The position numbers and the translations under genes are program-made. Positions 49,846-60,499 of a stretch of 64,000 bases of DNA are shown piece by piece; within the stretch, counting starts at the first letter, position 1, and each line of letters opens with the position of its first letter. The notes under the pieces were generated by a model, which saw nothing but the letters and a program-made list of their open reading frames with translations, was not told where the DNA came from and did not search any database. The stretch lies in NCBI GenBank assembly GCA_000711775.1, contig ARYC01018502.1, positions 1 to 64,000 of the forward strand, given 5' to 3'. Origin of the DNA: Oxytricha trifallax (taxonomy: Eukaryota; Ciliophora; Spirotrichea; Sporadotrichida; Oxytrichidae).

Positions 49846-51483
49846 ATAATTTATTATGTGAAATACATAGCCCCCTCTATCACAGGTCCAATCCATTTTG
49901 TTTTAGGATCTTCTCCTATATTGGTTTCAGTTCCACTTTTTTAATCTAATTATCAAGATAATTCATTTATTAATTACTTTAAACAATATTACTCTAAATT
50001 AATTGTTAATAAAATATTTTAAGAATGCGTTTAGTATTATAATATAACAATCAAATATTTGTATAAAATAGATTACCCTTAACTAGTCACTGAAACAGTA
50101 ATTTAATTTATATATTAAATTAGAATTTGATATTTTAAAATTAAAAAATTTAGAAATAATAAATGATATGGAATGAAAAAAATTTGCTTAATTTATTTTC
50201 TTTTTTAATATAAAATTTATTTATATCTAGTAATAGCAAACGATTAGATTTTATAAATTTTTACAAATGACAGATTGCTTTTGGGAGAACATTAAATAAC
50301 TCTAATATACACTTTCTATAGATTAATTGGAATAGTAGAAATAGTATCTAGCATTGAAATTATTGATTTTACTTTAATAGTTTATGAATCTATAGTTAAC
50401 TATGGAAATACTCCACCTTTTTTTATCAAGAAGTTGGTTAATTAAACTATGATTGCTGGTTAATCTTTAAGCTATAAATATAAATATAATAAGTTATAAA
50501 AATCAAGGTAGGTAGGTAATAACTTAAGGAAAATCAGAAAAAATTAATTAATTAATTTTATTATCTATTGTTTATTTAGTGTAATCATAATTATTTATAA
50601 GAATTTTAGAAATTTTTCAGCTATAAACTACCAACAATAATGGACAACTAAGAGGATAATTACACATCAAAGTACATAAATTGTTAATTATATATTTAAT
50701 ATATTTACATCTTAGGAATTGCTTAAATCTTTACAATTGTATAAGGAAATACGATGTAATTTAAACCATCTAAGACTTTTAGTGGAGAATATTAGATATA
50801 AATTAAATTGACTGATAATAACTTATAATTCTAGCTCAGTTCAATTAGTTCATTTTATTTAATAGTTCAGCCTGTTAATGCCACAATTGGATAGGAGTTT
50901 CTAATAAGTGATGAAGAGTAATATATAAAATTATATCTCCTATTAATTTCAATAAAGAAATAAAATATTTTTATTATTAAAATATCATTAAAAATCATTT
51001 ATAATGGAAATTATTTCAATCAATAAAACTTCTGCTTGCAAAAACAAAATTATACTATTTTATCGTATTAATTTCATTAAAAATTCTTAATTTAATATGA
51101 GGTTAATTATGTTTCCCATTTATTTATTGATGAATTATTTCAAAATTTTATAAATTTTTAAGATATATTGATATCTAATGGTTTTAATTTTTCAAATTTA
51201 TATAATTTATATATAATTCTACTTTTATGTTACAATAATATGCTTCTAACCACTCTTTTATTGGAGATATAAGAGCAAAAATAAGGTCAATAGATTATTA
51301 AGGCAGGTGCTAGTATTATTTGACACAAAAATGAGAATTCCTGAAAATTATTCAGAAAGATTGAATAATTCACTTACAGTCTATTTAATTTAAGAATCTA
51401 GAAGATCAATAGTAAACTACACTATTATTTCTATGAGAAACAATTAGATGAGACTATAATTAAGTTTTGAAAATATTAATAAT
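49846..51483 (+). CDS. MDS cluster encoding a cadherin-like (CADG-type) ectodomain
   Basis: Islands: 49846-49950 (APSITGPIHFVLGSSPILVS, VPLFQSNYQ); 50287-50495 (TFYRLIGIVEIVSSIEIIDF, GNTPPFFIKKLVNQTM, IAGQSLSYKY); 50717-50945 (IAQIFTIVQGNTMQFKPSK, GEYQIQIKLTDNNLQ, VNATIGQEFLISDEE); 51300-51483 (QVLVLFDTKMRIPENYSERL, SLTVYLIQESRRSIVNYT). PPFF..KL.NQT...GQSLSY followed by Q..I.LTDNN matches dystroglycan-type cadherin-like (CADG) domains. The last island ends next to the foldback element at 51484. Confidence 0.62.
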
Positions 51484-51757
51484 TGTTCCTACCGAGATAC
51501 CCTAACCTACCCCCTACCACCCTTACCATACAACACACCCCACCCCCCTAAAATACCACATTTATATCAAATTTTTTATCTACAAGGTCTAAATCGATAT
51601 ACTTCATGACATCTCGACATCAAAGACCCTATTCTATATATAAAATCATATTACAATATCATTTTATTATATTTTCATGATAGTGGAATAAATAATATAA
51701 ATTTAATGCTTTGTCAAGTTTCACGATGTTTGTCAACCATACTACACTATACCTTAT

Positions 51758-52145
51758 GAAATATAAATTGAAAAAACTTATCTATTAAATAATACTTTTT
51801 TTTATTGAAGTAAAATATTTATATTCTATAGTATGAAAAAACTTTTTAATAAATTTTTATCCATTATATCAACTTCATTCGGAATAATTCGAGGAAAAAG
51901 TCATATTTATTTTTTAAGTTTTTTATTTTCTTTATTTACCAAAGATATTGGACAAATTAGATATAAAATAAAGAAAATAAAAAACTTAAAAAATTAACAG
52001 GACTTTTTCTTCGAATTATGCCGAATGAAGTTGATATAATGGATAAAAATTTATTAAAATTTTTTTTCATACTATAGAATATAAATATTTTACTTCAATA
52101 AAAAAAAGTATTACTTAATAGATAAGTTTTTTCAATTTATATTTC
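51758..52145. mobile_element. Nested 388-bp palindromic MITE
   Basis: Almost perfectly self-complementary from GAAATATAAATTGAAAAAAC to GTTTTTTCAATTTATATTTC, with a centre near 51950. It interrupts the left arm of the larger foldback; the right arm lacks it, so it inserted later. No gene. The near-perfect arms indicate a recent insertion. Confidence 0.85.
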
Positions 52146-53727
52146 GAGTTAAATATTAAATTAAAAAGTTAATTGCTAGGTGAGGTACCAATCTCACTTA
52201 GGACTTTCTATTAGAGCTCTCTACTACACTAAGGCCTACCGAGGGCAGGTAGGGTGGTGCTGGCGCAACTTATGAGGGACCAGTCGGCGCGGTTTAATCT
52301 GTCAGATCCTAAATTCTTCAAGTCGTTTGCACGCTAAGAATTCCCCTGCATAGATGAGTTACCTGGCTTGAGTTCAGTTATCTAGGTAAAAGGGAGCAGG
52401 ATGAAGGTACGCTCTGTCTTCAAAAGTGAGAAGACGAAAACCATCAAGCCAACAATAAGGATTTTTCTCCCAAACCGTGTTAGTGTGCTGAAACTACCAC
52501 AGCGAAAGGACAGGGATTATGTTTCCCAGCAGAGTTGGGACCGGTAAGCGTTTTTCTCCATCTTATGTCAATCTGGTTGAATCTTACGAGCTCTGTCCCT
52601 CAAGCTAACCACTTGGGATGACATCTTGATTTTAGGTGAAGACTAGGTGATAGCGAGAATGGTTTTTTCGGAGTTTTCTACTTCAGGATTGCCACGTCAC
52701 GTAATTGCCGCTTAAACTCACTCAGATACGTCTACGTCACGACTAAGATTGATGGTTTGATTTTAGTATTAACTAGTGAATGATAAATTTATTTGATCCA
52801 TAAATTATCAATCATAATCATTTTAAATTTCATAAGTCATCGTTTAGTTTGGTAGACAAACATCGTGATGATGATTAATGAGTAATCTCAAATTAAATAT
52901 ATTATTCATTCACTGTTTAAAACTAATCAAACCATCAATTGAAGTCGTGACGTAGACGTATCTGAGTGAGTTTACCTGGCAATTCCGTGACTTGGCAATC
53001 GTGAGCTAGAAAAACTCTGAAAAAACAAAATCGCCTTCCATTCCACTTCTCCCTGTACCGAAATGCATACGAGATAAGAGTCTAGTTCAGCCTAGGAGTA
53101 TCCCCCGCAGAGCTCGCAGAGATCTGCTTCCTGTAACATTTAAAGGGGAGTCTGGAGAAAACTCTTACCAGGTTCCACCGCTGCTGAGATAGTAGTCTCT
53201 GTCCTTTCGCTGTGGCAGCCTCATTAACCCGACCTTGTGTGAGAGGAAAATCATTATCGCTGGCTTCTATGGTTCTCATCGCCTCACTTTTGAACGTTGA
53301 GCACCACCTTAATCCTGCTTCCTATTACCTAGGTAACTGAACTCACGCCAGGTATCTCATCTAATGCAGGGAAATCCTTAGCGTGCAGACGACTCGAAGA
53401 ATTAAGGATCTGACAGATTGAACCCCGCCAACTGGCCTGTAATGCAGTGAACCAAGCAACCTCCTGCCTAAACTCAGCAGGCCTTATTGTAGTAGAAAGC
53501 TCTATTTTGAAAGTCTCCAGGCTGGGCCCTGTGGGTCACCCTATCCTTATAACTTTCTAATTTAATAATACAAACATCGTGAAACTTGATAAAGCATTAA
53601 ATTTATATTATTTATTCCACTATCATGGAAATATAATAAAATGATATTGTAATATGATTGTATATATAAAATAGGATCTTTGATGTCGAGATGTCATGAA
53701 GGATGTAGATTTAGGCCTGTAATAAGA

Positions 53728-53795
53728 AATGTTGATATGAAATGGGGTGGTATTTTAGGGGGGTGGGGTAGGGGGTGGGGTAGGGTATCTCGGTA
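53728..53795 (+). other. G-rich tract with quadruplex potential
   Basis: A run of G3-G6 blocks (GGGGTGG, GGGGGGTGGGGTAGGGGG, GGGGTAGGG) at the right end of the foldback; the left end (51495-51555) is the C-rich mirror. Could fold as a G-quadruplex when single-stranded. Confidence 0.6.
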
Positions 53796-53802
53796 GGAAC
53801 AA

Positions 53803-54685
53803 ATAATATATCAAATGATAAAGTAAGTATTGAATGTAAATTACTTTAATCATATAATGGGGGTATAGATTGATGTGACATTACTTATATATTTCAATTT
53901 TCAATCAAATTATTAGTTAAAATAAATCCATCTCAATATAATACTTATCTATTTTTATTACTCGTATAAATTTATTATTTGGGTATAAAATACTGGTAAA
54001 ACTAATTAAATTTTAAATTAAAAGATTTTTTTTGCACTTCTCAAATATAATAAAGATTTGGGACAATTTAGGGATTTTATTCAAACAGAACTATAATTTA
54101 TTAATAAATTTTATATTTACTTAATATAAATTCCATTTATTTATATTTCTATATGTCAAAGGGTAAACAAACTATAGTCAAGAAAGATTTATTTATTTAA
54201 AAGCAATTATAGCCATAACTTAGCTAATGTAATTATAAATTAGTATTTTAATATTTTAGGGTTAATTAATACGATTAAATCTATTTCATAAGGCTCAAAT
54301 ATCAGTTTTTAAGCATTTCTGGGAGGAAACTTAATTTTGAAAGAAGAATTCTTTTCTAAATTAAATTTAATATATGAAATTTAAGATATAAATCCTATTA
54401 ATTCAATAATTTGCAAATTTATAATTTTTATAAATATTCAAACTTTATTCTTAACATATTTTTGTAACAAATTTCTGAATTTAAAACATTTTAGGAGTTA
54501 AGCACTTTAAGCAATATGGGGTATGATTAATAGCTTCCAATTAATTACTCACCTGCCCATGATAAATATTAAATAGAGTTTCTTTTATATAATTATTAGA
54601 ACTAAATAGCAGTTTAATATATTATTATTATTAAATATCATACTCCCTGGAAACACGAGATTATTCTTTCTTTTGATAATTTAAG
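53803..54685. other. AT-rich gap (IES)
   Basis: About 0.9 kb between the foldback and the next coding island. No gene or repeat with clear ends seen. Confidence 0.5.
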
Positions 54686-54940
54686 TATCCAGCTTTTAAT
54701 TTATATCAATTGACGAATACCTAGATAATGAACTTGAATTTGATGAGTTTAATGACAACCCTCAGAAATAAAATTATTATTAATTTTTAAATAATTTGCA
54801 ATAAATTCAATTTAATTAAGAATATTATAAATATTTAAGAATGACTAATTTTAGTTTATAGGGTATGAGTCAACAAACTTTATAAAAAACTTAGGATTAA
54901 TTTTTGTTATGATGGTCTTGGCTACTTTGGGATTCATAAT
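54640..54940 (+). CDS. MDS pieces before the TBE: acidic stretch and transmembrane helix
   Basis: 54690-54772 reads SSFQFISIDEYLDNELEFDE followed by FNDNPQK. 54845-54940 reads YESTNFIKNLGLIFVMMVLA then TLGF, a hydrophobic membrane helix. The frame runs straight into the TBE end at 54941, so the MDS boundary lies just before it. The first transmembrane helix of the C-terminal membrane part. Confidence 0.55.
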
Positions 54941-55078
54941 CAAAACCCCAAAAATCTTTCAGTAGTTTGATTAAGTTTTTTATTGATAAAAGTAGACTAT
55001 TAGTGCATACTTTATTAGGGTTTTAGTAGGGTTTATGTAGGGGTTTAATGTTTAAATGTTAGTAATTTAAGTGAGTAT

Positions 55079-56160
55079 ATGCGAGGTTTGGGGTCAGTTT
55101 ATGACATTGAGTATATAGATTTATTGTTTAAGTTGCGTTATGGGTGCGATGATTATAGTGATCAACTCAAACCTATTCTTAATTACACATCTATAGCAAG
55201 ACTGCTCCATAAATCTCCTGCAACTGTGAGATCTCACTGTCTATTAGCATTGAATTTAAAGAGATAGCAACTTAATTCTAAGCCTAAAAGACCTCTTAAA
55301 TTTTAGCAGCATCATATCGATTATCTTATTAATGATAAGACTCTTTAATACTGGGTTCACTTCTCTCTGGCCTAGAGAGCTGTGATGTTTCATCGCCAAT
55401 TTCCTGAGCTTCATATCTCTGCTTAATCCATAGCTAACATATATAAAAAGAATGGAATATCTTACAAGACAGTCAATCGCATTAAGAGAGTGATTGACTT
55501 TAATGTTCCATTTTATAAGGATAATTTAAATTATATATTCGATTAAATGCAGAGAGCTTTAAGAGCATCATATAAAGTTCATACACGCTGATGAAGCAGT
55601 ATTCACATTCAATACCTTTATATCAAGGTCTTGGTATAAAAGGTACAGCAACATAGAAGTTTATGATTAAAAGGTTAAGGTGTAAACTCATGCTATTCTT
55701 GGTGGAATAAGCGAAGATAGTGGCCTCGAGACTTATGTTATTCACCCTCGTTCTATAAAGACTGAATAATATATTAAGTTCTTGCAATAAATCAGAGATA
55801 AGTACGCTGACTAAGAGATTATTCTATTCGTTGATAACTTGTCAGTCCATAAAACTAAAGACTCAAGGAAGGAATATGAAAGGCTAAATATAATACCTGT
55901 ATTTAATGTTCCTTACAGCCCTTAGTTCAATGGAATTGAATTATATTGGGGGTTATTGAAAGGTCATTATAAGAAATTGCTGCTCTACCATCTGATGCAT
56001 GATTTAAAGATAGATACAGTAGATTTTATTAAGAGTGCTGCTAAGAGAGTCAGCGATGATAAAGCTAAAGTATGTGCAAGAGAAGGGAGATTTTGTGTTT
56101 AGAAATAAGTAAGTTTTAGATTTAAGCGAATGAATAAGTTCACATATTAAATTTGCCCGT
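55079..56160 (+). CDS. TBE 42-kDa transposase (Tc1/mariner-type DDE), one frame slip
   Basis: The start is ATG at 55079 (MRGLGSVYDIEYIDLLFKLR). The N-terminal helix-turn-helix (YTSIARLLHKSPATVRSHC) binds the ends. The catalytic triad is visible: HADEAVFTF (first Asp), ILFVDNLSVHKT (second Asp), SPQFNGIELYWGLLK (Glu), the IS630/Tc1 DDE arrangement. Between RALRASYK and IHADEAV, near 55570-55590, the frame changes by one base. Either this copy is disabled there or the assembly has a base error. The downstream frame remains open past the expected C-terminus (KRMNKFTYQICP, ~56160) to a TGA at 56502-56504 because TAA/TAG do not stop, so the true end is uncertain. Its 3' part overlaps the opposite-strand 22-kDa gene. 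Confidence 0.9.
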
Positions 56161-56169
56161 AAAGAGATT

Positions 56170-56746
56170 TGGCTTCTCTTTCTTTTCTACTCTTAAGGCT
56201 TGCTTGGGCTCATGTTTCTTCTCTTAGTGCCGGCCCCTGCATTTATGTTCATCTCTTCTGGCTTTTAGAAATCTTTGTAGAGTCTCTTACTCAATTCATG
56301 CTTTACTTGAGACTTTCTCTCTCTGTTTAATTTGCTGCGCTCTTTCATCAAGTTAATAGCAGTGCCAGGTTTTTCTATAAAGTTAGAAGACTAAGCTTAC
56401 TAGTGATGAATAGATGCTTCTGCAGTTCCTAGAGCCAGGTGTCGCTGATTCTAACTCCCTAATTCTCTTTTTCTTCAGGAGAGATGCTATAGCGTTTCTT
56501 GTGAGCTTCTTAAATTACTTCATTTAAGTACTCAGGTTTCAGAGTTCCAAGAACGCCAAAGAAGAAGTTTCTCTCTGGCACCTTATTAGAGAGTTACAGC
56601 TTTGATGGAAGGTAGAGAGCAACATCTGGATCACTCATAGCATCATCATAGAGGTTTGTTACTGAAATTTCAGGGTAGTTAGGAATTTCAATCATCCTAA
56701 TTTCATTAGACTTAAAAGCTTTTTTCTCTTCACTTAGCAATGCCAT
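56170..56746 (-). CDS. TBE 22-kDa protein, one apparent frame slip
   Basis: The start is ATG at 56746 (MALLSEEKKAFKSNEIRMIE). Reads IPNYPEISVTNLYDDAMSDP, NFFFGVLGTLKPEYLNEVIQ, SPEEKERELGVRISDTWLQE, then after a frame change near 56385-56415 NFIEKPGTAINLMKERSKLN, KSQVKHELSKRLYKDF and a basic C-terminus (RRNMSPSKPQEQKRKR). This is the second standard TBE gene, in its usual place convergent to the transposase. The function is unknown; the basic tail suggests nucleic-acid binding. The stop was not placed. Confidence 0.75.
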
Positions 56747-56829
56747 TAAGAATGATATTTTTGTTCCTTCCTAAGTTGGCAAGAACAATCTAACTATATT
56801 TAATAAGTTAGTTATAAGTAATTACTTAC

Positions 56830-57490
56830 CTTGCTATGCCAAGTATCTGTAAAGATCTTTTTTACTTCTGAATTTTCCTATTAAATCTTGAGATTAAATT
56901 CTCTTCATTGTATCATTCATAGATTCGATCTTGCTTCAAGTTTCTATAAATGTTTATGAAATTTAAAATTATGGACATCCATTCTGAACTTCCTAAAATT
57001 TTACTACTAAATAGGGAGATCCACTTGGAGGTCAACCTGAATCAGATAAATAGATAAAGATGGAGGAACTTTCTCCAAGTTTCAGAGTTTGACATCCATT
57101 TTTATCAAACTTTTTCCATTAAATTGCTCCTAATAATAATTAATTTAATTAGGTGGTGCTCCTAATTTATTTAAAACTTAATTAGGAGGTTAAATTAAAG
57201 TTCAAGACCGTATTAGGTGGTGCATTAAAAAATTAAAGTTTAAAACCTCCCTTCATAAATTTACAAGAACAGATTTAGGAGCACCACCTAACTTTACAAA
57301 ACAAATTTAGGTGCATTTTAATGTATAAAATGGATGGAATAGTAGATAAATTATATCTAATGTTAAAAAATATAAAACTAATGTCTCGCACTATGTTCCC
57401 TTTAAACCTCTCTAAATCTATGAGGATATGCTCTTGCTTGTGTATAGAGGTAGAATTTAAACAGCTAATATAATTATTAATAGTACTTGT
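56830..57490. other. TBE internal non-coding region with a ~150-bp hairpin
   Basis: Lies between the divergent 22-kDa and 57-kDa genes and must contain their promoters. TTAGGTGGTGCTCCTAA at ~57151-57168 and TTTAGGAGCACCACCTAA at ~57276-57294 form an inverted repeat, with a further TTAGGTGGTGC copy at ~57214. Could be a nested small MITE or a regulatory hairpin. Confidence 0.65.
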
Positions 57491-57493
57491 AAA

Positions 57494-58942
57494 ATGAGCG
57501 GCAACTTACTAAAAAAAGCGGCATTGCTTGGTATTAGCCAGCAAAAACTTTCTTTCATGAATTAAAAGAAAATTAAGACTTGTGATGCCTCTACCTAGTA
57601 TGAACCTGAAATTCTCTAACCTTAGGTCTAAGACTTTGAATAACAATTCAGTTGTTAAATAGAAATGCAGAGCTAAGAAATTCAATGCGAAGTTCCAATA
57701 AAAATGGTTGAAGAGGAGGAAGAGAAAAAAGAAATTAAAGCATTACATTTATGTGAAGAGTGTGAGAAGAACTTCACTTATAAATCTGCTCTTAAGCGTC
57801 ATATCTTAGAGTAGCATTCTAACAAGCCAAAGCTCTATCTTAAGCATGATAAGATAGATGGAAAATATTTTTGCCCTTATTGCAATAAGCAATATAACCA
57901 TTCAAGGGATTTAAAAGTTCACCTATAAAACCATCATGTGAAGAAGTTTGAAGTCATAGATCCCTAGACTGGTGAGGTCTTCCTTCAAAAAAGAAAGCCA
58001 AGAGACCCTTTAGAATCCTTGGAACAAAGAGTTAAGAAAGAAAATAAGCTTATTAAAGCAGTGAGAAACCTTCCAGCTTCTGAGATAGTTAAAATCACTC
58101 TGAAGATACAAGCACTAAAGCTTCCAATTTTAAATGTAATTGACCTTAAAGAATGTAAGGAAAGTTATCTTATACTTGAGGACAAGTTTGAGAAAAAGGT
58201 CATAACTGATAAGCAGTTCGCATACAAGATTTATCCATTCAACTACTTTAAATGCGATGATAAGTATCAAATGGAATTTGTCAATGAGTACTAAGCTCTT
58301 ACTAAAGCAAGGGATAGACAGTGCAGATTTATAATTAAGCTCGATGCAATTCTCCTTGCTCAAGATCATGTTGCTTTTCGTCTCCCTCTATATTAAATGA
58401 CTTTAAGAGACTACATATAAGATTAAAGGATTCCAAAGTAGCTACCCCTTATTCTTACAAATGTTTGCAAAGGCATTGAAGAGCTGCACACTTTAGGGTA
58501 TGTCCATAGAGACTTGAAGCCAGAGAATATTATGCTTGATTTTTCACCTCTCAGAGCAGTAATAATTGATCTCAATAGATCATAAAGAGTTGAAGCTTCA
58601 GGACTTGGCAACGTTTATGGTACTCCTGGATACTTTCCAGAAAGGGAGGACTGGAGAGATGGTGATATTAAGTGGGATATATGGGTTCTAGCAGCAATTA
58701 TTGCTGAATGCGATATACCAAGAAATTTTTACTATAGCTGTAAGATAGAGAAAGATTCAAAGCAAATAATACAGCAATATTTAAACTAGAATAAGATAAA
58801 AGGTAAAATGAAAGATATGCCTGAGTAGATAATCATTAAACCTAACCATAGAGCGGCGCATACAATAAACTAAATTGTAAGCTGGATAGGAGAAATAAAT
58901 TTTAGAAACTTGCCTCATGATGCAAAAGTATTATTTGAGTGA
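57494..58942 (+). CDS. TBE 57-kDa zinc-finger/protein-kinase protein, intact
   Basis: 482 residues in one unbroken frame from MSGNLLKKAALLGIS to TGA at 58940-58942. Two C2H2 zinc fingers are visible: CEECEKNFTYKSALKRH (residues ~95-115) and CPYCNKQYNHSRDLKVH (~135-155). The C-terminal half is a protein-kinase-like domain with YVHRDLKPENIML (catalytic loop, ~330), VIIDLNRSQRV where DFG is expected (DLN), and GTPGYFPERED (activation segment/APE region). The HRDLKPEN loop is canonical. The Gly-rich loop is not obvious and DLN replaces DFG, so activity is uncertain. Being free of breaks while its two neighbours have frame slips is consistent with selection on this gene or with sequence errors elsewhere. 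Confidence 0.92.
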
Positions 58943-59107
58943 ATAGTAAAAATAAAGCACCTCTTATACACACTAATATACAATACACTTAAACATTAAA
59001 CCCCTACATAAACCCTACTAAAACCCTAATAAAGTATGTATGCACTAATAGTATACTATTATTAATCAAAATCTCAGTCAAACTACTGAAAGGGTTTTAG
59101 GGTTTTG

Positions 59108-60499
59108 AATGACTCTTACACTTTAACTTACATAATTTAAAATTGGATTGTAAGGAAGTTTTTAGACACAATTTTTAATATAGATTTCAGAAAATAAAAA
59201 CCAAATTGGAAGAGATTTTTATTTACAATGCTCTATTAAGGTTCTATCTGGAATCTTATATAGAATTTACACTTTGTTCTTTCATTACTCTTAATTAGGT
59301 AAAAAACTCTTTCACATAATAAATAAAATAGTTAAATTTGGATACTGGATATGATTTATTATAATTAAAGTTCGATATAATTTTTTTTAAAATTGCAGGA
59401 AAAAATAATGATGGTGATTTGATGAGTTCAGTCTTCTCTATAATAATATCATTCTCGGCAATTTTGGCGCCTCTAATTTTCATGATAATTGTTTATAACC
59501 GATATCTAAAGAGACACAATAGTAAAAAGCTCTAATAACAAGTTAAAACACTAACAGAAGACTTAAATCCAAAGAACTAATGGAATTTACTATTTTCTTC
59601 GATCTATCTCTTTAGGAGACTTCTTTATTCATAATTTAATAGTTACATTTTCTATCTATAAATTAAATAAATATTCGATCGTGATTGTATTCATGGATCA
59701 GTATTAAGGACTATAATAACAATTTATGGTTACTCAATCACTTTTCATGATTATTTACATTTTGAAAATATTGCCATACTAAACGAAAGCGAGAAACTAT
59801 CATGAAATATTTAACGAATCTTGTTTTCTTATTATGTGCTATTCATTTTATGCTTTTACTGATACTTATGATACTGACTACGATCAATTCTTCGATTTAG
59901 GATATTAATATATAATTAATAAAAAAGAGAGATATATTTACATTATTTTAAAAGTCAATGCTAAAAACTAACTAATTAACTAACTTATTTTTAAAATAAG
60001 ATATGTTCCTATAACCTTAGTTTTGTTCTTTCTCTTTGCTAATATTTTCTATATTGTGGCATAAAAGTTGATTTTAGCAATAAAACGGATATAATTGAGA
60101 AAAAGGATCAAAGATTCATATATTTGTTAATAATAATTTACTTAATTTATAGTAGATTAGCAACGTCTCAATGCAACTCTAGATGAATTCAATATAAATT
60201 AAAAAATAAAGGTATAAAAGAGCCTAACTAGAAAAAAGTTAAAAAAAGAATCAGGTTTGTTACAACAAATAGATCCACAGTTGACATAAAATAATTTTGA
60301 TAATTCTTAACAATTAAAATAATCAGATTCGAGTATGAATTTAATTACTATTGATAATGTTAGTAGTATGATGTCACCTCATACAAGTTTTTTGGGAAAA
60401 TATTTTATAAGACAATAAAGAAATTTTAAAATTCTAAGAAAATTACTTTTAATTTTGACAAATAATTAAAATTAATTAAATTTTGATTAAGTTAAATGA
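59108..60499 (+). CDS. C-terminal membrane region and cytoplasmic tail of the surface protein
   Basis: Islands downstream of the TBE. 59395-59690 reads NNDGDLMSSVFSIIISFSAI, LAPLIFMIIVYNRYLKRHN (membrane helix), KTLTEDLNPKNQWNLLFSSI and YLFRRLLYSQFNSYIFYLQ. 59725-59950 reads VTQSLFMIIYILKILPYQTK, ARNYHEIFNESCFLIMCYS and FYAFTDTYDTDYDQFFDLGY. 60000-60110 reads RYVPITLVLFFLFANIFYIV and KRIQLRKRIKDSY. 60155-60499 reads RLNATLDEFNINQKIKVQKS, SLLQQIDPQLTQNNFDNSQQ-like sequence and SMNLITIDNVSSMMSPHTSF. The NYHEIFNE..FLI..Y and AFTD...D signature is one I know from large ciliate surface proteins with cadherin-like ectodomains. TGA at 60497-60499 is a likely stop, but a coding-like frame resumes at 60600-60900. 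Confidence 0.65.

Larger units (their letters stand above)
51484..53801. mobile_element. 2.3-kb foldback element with G-rich ends, TSD AATAAT
   Basis: Ends are TGTTCCTACCGAGATACCCT and its reverse complement. AATAAT lies at 51478-51483 and 53802-53807. The two arms remain alignable for most of the element: the outer ~250 bp (51484-51735 vs 53563-53801) very well, the inner arms (52150-52800 vs 52890-53560) with more differences, meeting around 52800-52890. No coding capacity recognised; the inner arms are noticeably GC-richer than the region. A separate 388-bp palindrome sits in the left arm only. The element lies in an IES between surface-protein MDSs. Confidence 0.85.
54941..59107. mobile_element. 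TBE transposon (telomere-bearing element), complete
   Basis: 4167 bp with 3-bp target duplication AAT (54938-54940, 59108-59110), matching the known ANT preference. Ends CAAAACCCCAAAAATCTTTC and, on the other side, the inverted CAAAACCCTAAAACCC, the C4A4-like telomeric ends that name the family. Inverted repeats extend ~120 bp, with shared TTTATTAGGGTTTTAGTAGG blocks. Carries the three classic TBE genes: transposase (+), 22-kDa protein (-), zinc-finger/kinase 57-kDa protein (+). It sits inside an IES of the surface-protein gene. In Oxytricha TBE transposases act in somatic genome rearrangement and remove thousands of TBEs. Confidence 0.95.

Noticed and set aside
53082-53279. Open frame in the foldback inner arm
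   Set aside because: The same DNA is one arm of a long inverted repeat, the frame is not kept in the other arm, and no domain is recognisable.
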